Made by a program: the position numbers and the translations under genes. DNA of 24,604 nt from JAKACA01 sp050010115 (GTDB taxonomy: Bacteria; Actinomycetota; Acidimicrobiia; Acidimicrobiales; Bog-793), in contig JBEKLQ010000060.1 in assembly GCA_050010115.1 (NCBI GenBank), positions 1 to 24,604 of the forward strand, written 5' to 3'. Of the stretch, positions 13,664-22,005 are shown piece by piece (the first letter of the stretch is position 1; every line of letters starts with the position of its first letter). Below the pieces are notes generated by a model. It did not search any database. It was not told the DNA's origin and was given only the letters and a program-made list of their open reading frames with translations.

Positions 13664-14722
13664 CCGGGCCGCCGGGGCGGCACCCAGGTTCTGGCGGACG
13701 ACTGCCTGCAGAGTCCAGCGGTAGAGGACGCCGACGACACGCCCGGCGCTCATCACGCAGAGGTGGTTACGCGACGAGAAGGAGAACGCCTCGAGCGCCA
13801 CGGGATACAGCGGCTGGGTCGCGTCGAGTACCGGTGCGCTCTTGTCGCACGCCTCCCCCACGGTCCCGAGCGGGTGTGCCATCAGGTCCTCCATGGCGGC
13901 GATCCCGAGGTACCGCTCGCCGTCCACGATCGGGACGGCCCGGCCGGGAAAGCTCTGCAGCCACGGCGCCAGCTGCTGCACGGTCACCTCGGCCAGCACG
14001 GTCGTCGGGTCGTTGGCCATGACGTCACCCACCCGGATGCTGCCGAAGGAGGCACGAACGGCGGCGGCCCTGCGCTCGGCGTTCGCTCCCATGATGACGA
14101 ACACACCGATGAACACCAGCCAGATGTCGTACACCCAACCGACGACGATCATCCCGCCGCCGAGCACCATCGCCACGGTCGAAGCGATGCGCGTGGCTCT
14201 CACCATGTCGCCGCGGCCGGCCAGTACGGCGCGCAGCACGCGGCCACCGTCCATCGGCAGTGCCGGCAAGAGGTTGAAGAGGAACAGCACGAGGTTCATC
14301 CAGGCGAGATCGGCGATCAGCGAGCCGGTAGTGAGGGCCGGGGGCCAGATCTTGCCGCCGGTGACGAACGCGATCAGACCGAGCGAGACGGCCAGGCCAA
14401 AGCTCGCCAGAGGACCGGCGATGGCGATGTCACGCTCGATCTTGGGCGACGCCGGGAGGCCGGAGATCTCGGACACACCGCCGATGGGGAGCAGGATGAT
14501 GTCGCGCACTTCGAGCCCACGTCGGCGTGCGACCGCACAGTGGGCGAGCTCGTGGAGCGTCACTGACGCGAACAGGGCGACCACCCAGATGATGGTCGGG
14601 AACACCGCCACATTCTTCTGGCCGATGTCCCCGGCCAAGATGAACGCCACCAGGAGCGAGAAGCTCCAGTGCACCCGGATCGGCACGCCGGCCAGCTTGC
14701 CGATCTTGACCGAACCTCTCAT
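13640..14722 (-). CDS. Site-2 protease family M50 with CBS domains
   Basis: The 360-residue polytopic membrane metalloprotease has H57-E58-x2-H61 (LHELAH) in a transmembrane helix and the second zinc motif NLLPALPMDGG (N150, D158). It is followed by more hydrophobic helices and a cytoplasmic CBS pair (about residues 230-345, VGDVMANDPTTVLAEVTVQQL). This is the compact prokaryotic S2P type (Rip3/M. jannaschii class) that cuts transmembrane substrates such as anti-sigma factors. CBS domains suggest control by nucleotides. GAGGAAG lies about 11 bases before the ATG. It converges with the WYL gene, overlapping it by 24 bp. Confidence 0.9.
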   Translation of the reverse strand: MRGSVKIGKLAGVPIRVHWSFSLLVAFILAGDIGQKNVAVFPTIIWVVALFASVTLHELAHCAVARRRGLEVRDIILLPIGGVSEISGLPASPKIERDIAIAGPLASFGLAVSLGLIAFVTGGKIWPPALTTGSLIADLAWMNLVLFLFNLLPALPMDGGRVLRAVLAGRGDMVRATRIASTVAMVLGGGMIVVGWVYDIWLVFIGVFVIMGANAERRAAAVRASFGSIRVGDVMANDPTTVLAEVTVQQLAPWLQSFPGRAVPIVDGERYLGIAAMEDLMAHPLGTVGEACDKSAPVLDATQPLYPVALEAFSFSSRNHLCVMSAGRVVGVLYRWTLQAVVRQNLGAAPAARSDGSRAA

Positions 14723-14895
14723 GGACGTGCCGTCTTCCTCTCTGGGCTCGTTGCCCTCTACACCATTGTGCCAAACAACCCTGTGAAGCTGCTGTGCGTG
14801 CTCTGAGCGGCCTCCGAGACCCGCGCGAGAGCAAACAATACCGACTCACCGCCGCCAACTCCCTGCCAGGCGGCTTCCGGAGGCAGGATTGGGGC

Positions 14896-15654
14896 ATGGA
14901 GAGCCGCCTCACGATCGATCTCAACGCGGACCTCGGCGAGACCGATGGCGACCTCGCCCTCATGAGCGTCGTCACGAGCGCGAACGTCGCCTGCGGCGGC
15001 CATGCCGGCGATCACCGGTCGATGGCCGAAGCCGTCGAGGCTGCCCTCGTCAACGCAGTGGTGATCGGGGCTCACGCGTCGTACCCGGACCGGGCGGGCT
15101 TCGGGCGAGTCGACCTCGATCTCCGTGCCGTGGACGTCGCCTCATCGGTCGCAAAGCAGGTGACCGACCTCACCGAGGTCGCCCTCGCCCACGGCGCGAC
15201 TGTCGCCTACCTCAAGCTCCACGGCGCGTTGTACCACCGGGTCGGGCGGGATCTCGAGTGCGCAGAGGCGATCCTGCAGGAGCTGGCAGAGGCAGGGCTC
15301 GGGCCGCTGATCGTGCTGGCGCAACCGGGCGCCGCGCTGATGGAAGCCGCCGGGAGGCTTGGGTGGGGAGAGGTGGAGGAGGGTTTCTGCGATCGCGCCT
15401 ACCGCGCCGGGGGAACGCTGGTGGACCGGCGCGAGGCGGGCTCGGTCCTCGAGGACACCGCCGCCGTAGTCCGCCAGGCCCTCAGCCTCGCGGTCGACGG
15501 CGGCGTCCGTGCGGCCGACGGGGCATGGGTGGCTCTCCGGCCCGGCTCCCTCTGCCTGCACGGGGACACACCGGGAGCGATCACCCTCGCCAGGGCGATC
15601 CGCCACGGGCTCGAACATGTCGGCGTCGCCATCAAACCGTTCGCGGGCCGCTGA
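14896..15654 (+). CDS. pxpA: 5-oxoprolinase subunit A (LamB/YcsF family)
   Basis: The 252-residue protein carries the family signatures LTIDLNADLGE (residues 5-14), SANVACGGHAGDH (28-40), GAHASYPDRAGFGR and YLKLHGALYH. With PxpB and PxpC it forms the ATP-dependent 5-oxoprolinase that opens pyroglutamate to glutamate. The start at 14896 is chosen because homology begins at once; an upstream in-frame start at 14794 would add unrelated residues. The next gene encodes the fused B and C subunits one base after this stop, so the operon is complete. Confidence 0.92.
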   Translation: MESRLTIDLNADLGETDGDLALMSVVTSANVACGGHAGDHRSMAEAVEAALVNAVVIGAHASYPDRAGFGRVDLDLRAVDVASSVAKQVTDLTEVALAHGATVAYLKLHGALYHRVGRDLECAEAILQELAEAGLGPLIVLAQPGAALMEAAGRLGWGEVEEGFCDRAYRAGGTLVDRREAGSVLEDTAAVVRQALSLAVDGGVRAADGAWVALRPGSLCLHGDTPGAITLARAIRHGLEHVGVAIKPFAGR

Positions 15655-15655
15655 G

Positions 15656-17374
15656 ATGGGTGCGCAGCTCGCCCGGCGGGCGGTCGCACGGCTCGGGCGG
15701 TCGGCCGGGCTGGTGCTCACCGGCGGCCCGGGCGAAGCCCAAGCGCTGGCTGCCGCGGTGCGCTCCGAGCGCTGGGCCGGCGTGGAAGACGTCGTACCGG
15801 CGGCGGCCAGTGTGGGGATCGTCGCCGATCCGGCCGTGACCTCCGTGGCCGACGTGCTGGATCACGCTGCCGCACTGGTGGTCACCGAGCCCAGGCGAGG
15901 CGCGAGGCGGTTCGATGTGGAGGTGTGTTTTGACGGGGCCGATCTGGGCGCTGTCGCCGAGGCCGCCGGGCTGTCTGCCGGGACCGTGGTCGCCACCCTC
16001 GAAGGCGCAAGGCTGAGCGTCGGGTGGCTCGGCTTCATGCCTGGCTTCCCTTATCTGGTCGGCCTCCCGCCGCCACTGGACGCCGTGGCCCGTCTCGACC
16101 GGCCCCGGGCGCTCGTGCCGGCGGGAGCTTTCGGCCTCGCCGGGGGTTACGCAGGCATCTACCCGATCGCCACGCCCGGTGGCTGGAACGTGCTCGGCCG
16201 GACGTCCCTCGTCCTGTTCGACCCAGACCAGCCGCCCTACGCGACGTTGAGCCCCGGAGACTCCGTCCAGCTGCACGCGGTCCAGTCGTTGATCTCGACG
16301 GCAGTACCCGGTCTCGGCCTCCGGGCGCTGATCACCGCCGCCGGGCGTCCACGGCGTGCCCTCGTGATCGAGCCGGGCGTGCTGACGACCGTGCAGGACC
16401 TCGGTCGCGTGGGCGTGGCTCACCTCGGCGTGCCGCGCGCCGGCCCCGCCGATCCGCAGTCACACGCCGTCGCCAACGGCGCCGTCGGTAATGCACCGGA
16501 TGCCGCCACGCTCGAGATCACGCTCACAGGCCCGACGCTCCAGTTCGGCTCGGCCTCGTTCGTAGCCCTCGTAGGGGACTGCCCGATGTGGATCGACGGG
16601 CGTGAGATGCCGCCGGCCAGCGTGCAGCTCGTCGGCGCGGGGCAGTCGCTCAGGATCGGGGCAGTGCGCTCGGGGGCTCGCGCGTACCTCGGCATCGCCG
16701 GCGGCATCGACGTTCCGCCCCGGCTCGGCAGCCGATCGGCAGACACGGTCACGGGCATCGCGCCAGGCCCGCTGCAAGCGGGCGACGAGATCGCGCTGGG
16801 TGAGCCTGGGCGTGTCCGGGGGCGGTGGGCGCTGCCTGCCCGCCCCGCTCCGGCGGTGCTGCGCCTCGAGCTCGGTCCCGACGAAGCGGACGACAGCACG
16901 TTGGCTCGGCTCCTCGGATCGGAGTGGGTCGTGCACCCCGAGAGCAACCGGGTCGGCACGAGGCTCTCGCCCACCGAGCCGGTGGGGGCGGCCGGGGCGG
17001 TGAGGGCGGCCGGGGCGGTGAGGGCGGCCGGGACGGTGAGGGCGGCCAGGTCGGTGAGGGCGGCCGGGTCGGTGGGGGCAGCCCTCCCGGTCGCTGCTCG
17101 GCCTGCCATCGGGTCGCGCGCCACGGTGACCGGCTCCGTGCAGCTCCCTCCTGACGGCTGCCCGGTGCTGCTCGGTCCCGATCACGGGACCGTCGGTGGC
17201 TATCCCGTGGTCGGTGTGCTCACGCCAGCGAGCGTGGGTCGAGCGGGCCAGCTGCGGCCGGGCAACCGGGTCCGCTTCGAGGAGTGGCACCCAGGTGACC
17301 TCTCTGAGGACCTCGTCCCGGCGGACCGGCTCGTGAGCGGCTGGATGGCGCCGGACGCCGGTGTACTCGCATAG
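15656..17374 (+). CDS. pxpBC: Fused 5-oxoprolinase subunits B and C (PxpB-PxpC)
   Basis: The 572-residue protein joins two cyclophilin-like subunits. The N-terminal PxpB/KipI part has LGFMPGFPYLVGLP (about residues 125-138) and GGYAGIYPIATPGGWNVLGRT. The C-terminal PxpC/KipA part starts near residue 235 with VIEPGVLTTVQDLGRVG and continues with GPADPQSHAVAN, then SNRVGTRLS, GSVQLPPDG and DHGTVGGYPV. Together with PxpA it should hydrolyse 5-oxoproline using ATP. Fusion of B and C is known in several lineages. Unusually, residues 442-477 are an in-frame hexapeptide repeat inserted between the SNRVGTRL motif and GSVQLP, at a probable surface loop. The first ~40 residues are poorly conserved, so the true start may differ. 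Confidence 0.88.
   Translation: MGAQLARRAVARLGRSAGLVLTGGPGEAQALAAAVRSERWAGVEDVVPAAASVGIVADPAVTSVADVLDHAAALVVTEPRRGARRFDVEVCFDGADLGAVAEAAGLSAGTVVATLEGARLSVGWLGFMPGFPYLVGLPPPLDAVARLDRPRALVPAGAFGLAGGYAGIYPIATPGGWNVLGRTSLVLFDPDQPPYATLSPGDSVQLHAVQSLISTAVPGLGLRALITAAGRPRRALVIEPGVLTTVQDLGRVGVAHLGVPRAGPADPQSHAVANGAVGNAPDAATLEITLTGPTLQFGSASFVALVGDCPMWIDGREMPPASVQLVGAGQSLRIGAVRSGARAYLGIAGGIDVPPRLGSRSADTVTGIAPGPLQAGDEIALGEPGRVRGRWALPARPAPAVLRLELGPDEADDSTLARLLGSEWVVHPESNRVGTRLSPTEPVGAAGAVRAAGAVRAAGTVRAARSVRAAGSVGAALPVAARPAIGSRATVTGSVQLPPDGCPVLLGPDHGTVGGYPVVGVLTPASVGRAGQLRPGNRVRFEEWHPGDLSEDLVPADRLVSGWMAPDAGVLA
16979..17086 (+). repeat. 18-bp coding minisatellite in pxpC part
   Basis: Six 18-bp units, with consensus GCG GTG AGG GCG GCC GGG, encode the hexapeptide (A/T/S)VRAAG. 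Units 2 and 3 are identical; the outer units are diverged. The frame is kept in every unit. Confidence 0.88.
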
Positions 17375-17410
17375 ATGCCCGCAGGTGAGTCCAGCGGGCA
17401 TGATCGAGGC

Positions 17411-17983
17411 ATGGCGCCGATCGAGATCACCGAATTCGAGCACCGGTCCACCGCCATCGACGGCTTGCTCGTCATCCGGACCAAGCAGGTAGACGAAGAG
17501 CGCGGCACCGTGCGGGAGATCTACCGGGAGAGCGTGTTGCGCCTCCCCACGCATGGTTCGCTGCTCGCGGTTCGGCAGGTCAACCTCACCACCTCGCGCC
17601 ACGGCGCCATCCGGGGACTCCACGGTGAGGACATGACGAAGCTCGTCGGTGTCGCCGCCGGCCGTGCATTCGGCGCCTACCTCGACACGAGGCCCGATTC
17701 GGCCTCCTTCGGCGAGCTCGTCACCTTGGACCTGGAGCCGGGCGTGCAAGTGCTGATCCCGCCTGGAGTCTGCAACGGCTTCCAGGCAGTGAGCGCGGAC
17801 GGGTGCCTGTATCTCTACTGCTTCGACTCGGAGTGGTCAACCGACATGCGGGGCGTGGCGGTGAACCCCCTCGACCCTGACCTCGCCATCGGTTGGCCGG
17901 TGGAGATCGACCCGGACGATCGCTCCCTGCTGTCGGCCAAAGATGCGTCGGCGCCGAATTTCGTCGACCTGCGCAAGCCGTAG
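17411..17983 (+). CDS. RmlC-like dTDP-4-dehydrorhamnose 3,5-epimerase family protein
   Basis: The 190-residue cupin has the family layout: IDGLLVIRTKQVDEERG at the N-terminus, GAIRGLH with H71 (the usual catalytic base), KLVGVAAGRAFGAYLDTRPDSASFG, IPPGVCNGFQ, and a C-terminal NPLDPDLAIGWPV with KDASAP. Members epimerise dTDP-4-keto sugars. Here the second conserved histidine (AHGF in RmlC) is Asn122, so activity may be altered. It may also be one of the many RmlC-like proteins outside dTDP-rhamnose synthesis, since no rmlABD genes are nearby. The start at 17411 is set by alignment; an ATG at 17375, immediately after the pxp stop, is also in frame. Confidence 0.8.
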   Translation: MAPIEITEFEHRSTAIDGLLVIRTKQVDEERGTVREIYRESVLRLPTHGSLLAVRQVNLTTSRHGAIRGLHGEDMTKLVGVAAGRAFGAYLDTRPDSASFGELVTLDLEPGVQVLIPPGVCNGFQAVSADGCLYLYCFDSEWSTDMRGVAVNPLDPDLAIGWPVEIDPDDRSLLSAKDASAPNFVDLRKP

Positions 17984-18040
17984 CCAGACCTGCTGACCGT
18001 CCGGCCACCGCCGATGCGACCAAGGTGGTGGAATACACCC

Positions 18041-18397
18041 ATGGCCCTCAACGTGCTCGGAACCGAGCTGGAACCTTGCAACTTCGACCCCTTGACCGGT
18101 TTCTACCGGGACGGGTGCTGCAACACCGGTGGCGAGGACGTGGGGGTTCACACGGTGTGCGCGCTGATGACGGCGGAGTTTCTCGAGTTCTCGAAAGCCG
18201 CCGGAAACGACCTGAGCACCCCGAGGCCCGAGTGGGGCTTCGCCGGGCTGAAGCCCGGTGACCGCTGGTGCCTGTGTGCCCCTCGATGGCAAGAAGCTCT
18301 CGAGGCGGGCGCCGCACCGAGAGTCGTGCTCGAGGCGACCCACCGGGCCACGCTCGAGTGGGCGAGCCTCGATGATCTGAAGGCGCACGCCGTCTGA
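18041..18397 (+). CDS. DUF2237 family protein
   Basis: The 118-residue protein carries the hallmarks of this conserved family of unknown function: LGTELEPCNFDPLTGFYRDG, a CC pair, HTVCALMTAEFLEFSKAAGN, DLSTPRPEWGFAGLKPGD and RWCLCAPRWQEA. The several Cys and His residues could bind metal. AAGGTGG lies 13 bases before the ATG. The stop codon TGA (18395-18397) falls in the second unit of a 17-bp triplication, so the C-terminal residues are set by that repeat. Confidence 0.88.
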   Translation: MALNVLGTELEPCNFDPLTGFYRDGCCNTGGEDVGVHTVCALMTAEFLEFSKAAGNDLSTPRPEWGFAGLKPGDRWCLCAPRWQEALEAGAAPRVVLEATHRATLEWASLDDLKAHAV

Positions 18398-18427
18398 AGG
18401 CGCACGCCGTCTGAAGGCGCACGCCGT
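18377..18427 (+). repeat. 17-bp perfect triplication over a stop codon
   Basis: Three identical head-to-tail copies of CTGAAGGCGCACGCCGT lie at 18377-18393, 18394-18410 and 18411-18427. The DUF2237 coding sequence ends inside copy 2. Because 17 is not a multiple of three, each copy shifts frame. Confidence 0.93.
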
Positions 18428-18482
18428 CCGAGCGACTGCTCCGGCGTCACACCGCTGCAGCGCCGGCGGCCACAATGGGGTA

Positions 18483-19295
18483 GTGCGCTTCGATTGCATG
18501 ACGTTGACGACGGACTACGGGTACGGGGCGGGTTTCGTCGGAGCGCTGCACGCTGTCGCATTCGGGATCGCACCGTCGCTGAGCCTCATCGACCTCGATC
18601 ACACCGTTCCGCCCCAGGACGTTCGCCTCGGAGCACTACGGCTCGAACGCTTCATGCGCATCGCCCCGCCCGGCGTCCACGTCGGCATCGTCGATCCCGG
18701 TGTGGGCGGCTCGCGCCGCGCGATCGCCATCGAAGCGGGGCGCCATGGGTTCGTGGGACCGGACAACGGTTTGCTCCTCTGGGCTGCAGAGGCAACAGGC
18801 CCGGGCCTCCGGGCGGTCGTGCTCGACCAGGAGGCCTTCTGGCTGGCGGATCGGTCGAGGACCTTCGACGGCAGGGACGTCTTCGTGCCGGTCGCTGCGC
18901 ACCTCGCCCGTGGCGCCCTGCTCGCCGATGTCGGGACTGAGGTCGACCTGGCCACGCTCGTCCGGTTGGCACGGCCGGTCGCCCGGGTCCGGGCCGACGG
19001 CGTAGCCGAGGTCGAGGTGTTGCAGGTGGATGGCTTCGGCAATGTGCAGACCAGTGGAGACGCTGGGACAGTCGCCGGGTTGGGGCTCCACCCTGGCGAC
19101 CGCGTCGCCGTCGGTGAGGGCAACGGGCGGCGGGTCGCTGCGATCTATGGAGCGACGTTCGCGGACGTCACCGTCGGCGAGACCGTGATGCTGATCGACA
19201 GCGACGGGTGCCTTGCGCTGTCGGTCAACTGCGGCCGGGCTGACCAGCTGTTCGGCGGCGATCGCGTACCGGCACTGACGATCAGCCGGCAATAG
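18483..19295 (+). CDS. SAM hydrolase/adenosyl-chloride transferase family (DUF62)
   Basis: The 270-residue protein of the S-adenosyl-L-methionine hydroxide adenosyltransferase fold has LTTDYG with D11, SLIDLDHTVPPQDVRLGALRL, VGIVDPGVGGSRRAIAIE (D71 and R78) and FVGPDNGLLLWA. The usual reaction is hydrolysis of SAM to adenosine and methionine by an Asp-Arg-His triad. The His normally lies in TFHGRDIF. Here the motif is TFDGRDVF, so the expected His is Asp129. The C-terminal beta domain (VDGFGNVQTS) is present and the length is normal. The GTG start is used; CACAAT (18471-18476) upstream could be a -10 for a near-leaderless transcript. A variant activity is possible. Confidence 0.87.
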   Translation: MRFDCMTLTTDYGYGAGFVGALHAVAFGIAPSLSLIDLDHTVPPQDVRLGALRLERFMRIAPPGVHVGIVDPGVGGSRRAIAIEAGRHGFVGPDNGLLLWAAEATGPGLRAVVLDQEAFWLADRSRTFDGRDVFVPVAAHLARGALLADVGTEVDLATLVRLARPVARVRADGVAEVEVLQVDGFGNVQTSGDAGTVAGLGLHPGDRVAVGEGNGRRVAAIYGATFADVTVGETVMLIDSDGCLALSVNCGRADQLFGGDRVPALTISRQ

Positions 19296-19477
19296 CCGGC
19301 GACTCAGGGAGCTGACACCGTCGCCTCGAGTTGCACTCGACATGAGCGGGCGGCGGGCGACACTGTATGCGTTTGTGCCAATTTCGGAGCAAAACGCCTA
19401 CAGGTGCCGCCGGCTGTCGGGTTCTCCAGTCACCCGTCCAGCCTTGCACCCGGCCGGCGAAGTGATAGGCAAGCGGC

Positions 19478-21328
19478 ATGGTCGACCTCATTCCCCGGCA
19501 GGTTCTGTTCGGCAACCCGGAACGCGTCAGCCCCCAAATCTCTCCCGGTGGGAAGCAACTGGCGTGGATCGCTCCGCGCGACGGCGTGCTGAATGTGTGG
19601 GTGGCACCGCTCGATGCCGGCCAGGGTGGCGTGGACTGGGCAGCCGCCCAGGCCGTGACCGACGACACCGACCGGGGCATCCGGACCTTCGCTTGGGCGC
19701 ACGACGGCCGTCATCTCCTGTACCTCCAGGACACCGGAGGTGACGAGAACTGGCGCCTGTACGACGTCGATCTCACGACGATGGAACGGCGGAATCACAC
19801 ACCGTTCCCCGACGTGCAGGCCGAGATCATCGGCGGCGACCCCGACCATCCCACCGAGGTGCTCGTCGGCCTGAACCGTGAGAACCCGGAACTGCACGAC
19901 GTGTACCGCCTCGATCTGGTGACGGGCAAGCTGACAAAAGAACTCGAGAACCCGGGCCTGCTCGGGTGGGTCGCCGACAAGGATCTCGTCGCCCGAGCAG
20001 GGCTCGCGCCGCGTCCGGATGGCTCCATGGTGATGATGGTGCGGGACGGCACCGATGCGGACTGGCGGCCGCTGCTCGACATCTCAGCCGAGGACGCGCT
20101 CACGACCTCACCGCTCGCGTTCAGCGCCGACGGCAGTTCGCTGCTCTTGGCCAGCTCCGTCGGTGTGGACACCACGCAACTCGTCCGCCTCGATACCGCC
20201 ACAGGGACTGCGGAGGTGCTCGCCGCCGATCCCGAGGCTGACGTGACCGGGGTCCTGTTGCATCCCCAAACAAACGAACCGCAGATAGTGAGCCTGCTGA
20301 AGGACCGGACGGAGTACGTCGTGCTCGACCCCAAGGTCGATACCGACCTGGCTGCCGTACGGGCGCTGCACCCCGGCGATCCGGTGTTCGAGGGCGGCGA
20401 CGACGACGAGAACACCTGGCTCGTCGGGTTCACCAACGATGCGGGCGCCATCCCCTACTTCTCCTACGACCGGGCGACGCGGCAAGGACACTTTCTCTTC
20501 GAGCACCAACCAGCCCTCAACGACTACGAGCTGGCGTCGATGGAGCCCTTCTCGTTCGCGGCTCGCGACGGGCTCACGATCCACGGTTACGCGACGTTCC
20601 CCGTCGGCTCGGACCGCTCCTCCCTTCCCCTTGTCCTCAACGTGCACGGTGGTCCGTGGGACCGGGACGTGTGGGGTTTCGACCCGGAGGCTCAGTGGCT
20701 CGCCAACCGTGGCTACTTGTGCGTGCAGGTGAACTACCGGGGTTCGGCGGGATACGGGAAGGGTTTCTTGAACGCCGGCGACAAGGAGTGGGGCGGCAAG
20801 ATGCACGACGACCTCGTCGATGCCGTCGCTCACATCGTGAGCCAGGGCTGGGCCGACCCCAAGCGGGTCGCCATCTACGGCGGCTCCTACGGCGGCTACG
20901 CCGCCCTCGTTGGGGCGACGTTCACGCCGGACGTGTTCTGCTGCGCCGTCGACATCGTCGGGCCGTCGAACCTGAAGACGCTGATCGAGACGATCCCTCC
21001 CTATTGGGCGCCGCTCGTGGCTCAGTTCCACCGCCGGGTGGGTAACCCTGCCGAGGAGGCCGAGTTTCTCTGGTCGCGCTCGCCGTTGTCCCGGGTCCAC
21101 GACATCCGGGTGCCACTACTCATCGCGCAGGGCGCCAACGACCCGCGCGTGAAACAGGCTGAGGCCGAGCAGATCGTTGCAGCGCTCACAGAAGCCGGCA
21201 TCGAGCACGAATACATGCTCTTCCCCGACGAGGGGCACGGGTTCGCGAAGCCGGAGAACCGGTTGACATTCTACGCGGCGGCGGAGCGTTTCCTTGCCCG
21301 GCACCTCGGGGGGCGGACGGAGGACTGA
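19478..21328 (+). CDS. S9 family prolyl oligopeptidase
   Basis: The 616-residue serine peptidase has an N-terminal beta-propeller (about residues 15-340, WD-like strands such as ISPGGKQLAWIAPRDG) and a C-terminal alpha/beta hydrolase domain. The nucleophile is S470 in GGSYGGYAAL, the acid is D555 (QGANDPRV) and the base is H587 (DEGHGF), so the triad is complete. The oxyanion and entry region VLNVHGGPWDRDVWGF is typical of acylaminoacyl-peptidase or dipeptidyl peptidase-type enzymes. No signal peptide is seen, so it is cytoplasmic and probably trims small peptides. The 182 bp upstream contain no recognised gene. Confidence 0.92.
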   Translation: MVDLIPRQVLFGNPERVSPQISPGGKQLAWIAPRDGVLNVWVAPLDAGQGGVDWAAAQAVTDDTDRGIRTFAWAHDGRHLLYLQDTGGDENWRLYDVDLTTMERRNHTPFPDVQAEIIGGDPDHPTEVLVGLNRENPELHDVYRLDLVTGKLTKELENPGLLGWVADKDLVARAGLAPRPDGSMVMMVRDGTDADWRPLLDISAEDALTTSPLAFSADGSSLLLASSVGVDTTQLVRLDTATGTAEVLAADPEADVTGVLLHPQTNEPQIVSLLKDRTEYVVLDPKVDTDLAAVRALHPGDPVFEGGDDDENTWLVGFTNDAGAIPYFSYDRATRQGHFLFEHQPALNDYELASMEPFSFAARDGLTIHGYATFPVGSDRSSLPLVLNVHGGPWDRDVWGFDPEAQWLANRGYLCVQVNYRGSAGYGKGFLNAGDKEWGGKMHDDLVDAVAHIVSQGWADPKRVAIYGGSYGGYAALVGATFTPDVFCCAVDIVGPSNLKTLIETIPPYWAPLVAQFHRRVGNPAEEAEFLWSRSPLSRVHDIRVPLLIAQGANDPRVKQAEAEQIVAALTEAGIEHEYMLFPDEGHGFAKPENRLTFYAAAERFLARHLGGRTED

Positions 21329-21517
21329 CTCATCGCAGCGTGTCTCGGCAGTGCCGTCGTGGCGGTCACCCGGCGGCTGTTGAACGAGCCCGACTACAAA
21401 CCGCTCGACGGGCGCTTCCCGCCGCGCCTACATCTTCGCCCGCCGGCGACCCGGCTAGGCACTGCAGGTCCGGGATCGACCGGGACGGCGGAGGCTCGGG
21501 GCTTTACGGTTGCAGTT

Positions 21518-21976
21518 GTGCCGCCTCTCATCGAGTACCAGCGCGTGTTCGAGTTCGACGTGACGCCGGCGATGCTGTGGTCGGCGATCGAGCAAACGGA
21601 CCGCTTCGAACGCTGGTGGCCCTGGCTGCGTGACTTCACGCTGGATGGGGGCTCGCTCAAGACTGGAGCCGCCCTGCACGGCGTTGTGGTCCCCCCGCTT
21701 CCTTACCGCATGACTGTCGACATCGAGCTCGTGTCCTGCAGGCGACCGAGCGCCATCGACGCGCTCGTGCACGGCGACCTGGAGGGCAAGGCTCGGCTGC
21801 GACTGCGCCGCTCCGGTGCCGGCACTCGAGCCGAGGTGGCCTGGACCGTCGAGATGATGCAACGCCCGATGCGCATAGCTAGCCGCTTCGCCTACCCACT
21901 GATGGTCTGGGGTCACGACAGGGTGGTCGATATGACGGTCGCCGGGTTTCGTCGGTACTTGGTGAGCGATGTGTGA
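21518..21976 (+). CDS. SRPBCC family protein (polyketide cyclase/START-like)
   Basis: The 152-residue protein fits the helix-grip SRPBCC fold. It opens with IEYQRVFEFDVTPAMLWSAIEQTDRFERWWPWL, and strands with LKTGAALHGVVVPPLPYRMTVDIELV follow. It ends with a long C-terminal helix containing MVWGHDRVVDMTVAGFRRYL. Such proteins bind hydrophobic ligands; none can be named. The GTG at 21518 is preferred because the upstream in-frame residues (start 21359) are low in complexity and do not fit the fold. Confidence 0.75.
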   Translation: MPPLIEYQRVFEFDVTPAMLWSAIEQTDRFERWWPWLRDFTLDGGSLKTGAALHGVVVPPLPYRMTVDIELVSCRRPSAIDALVHGDLEGKARLRLRRSGAGTRAEVAWTVEMMQRPMRIASRFAYPLMVWGHDRVVDMTVAGFRRYLVSDV

Positions 21977-22005
21977 AGGCGGCGAATGGCCCCGGAACAT
22001 CGGGC

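Noticed and set aside
21329..21517. N-terminal extension of the SRPBCC gene to 21359.
   Set aside because: The extra 53 residues do not fit the SRPBCC fold and have no ribosome-binding site. Homology starts at the GTG at 21518.
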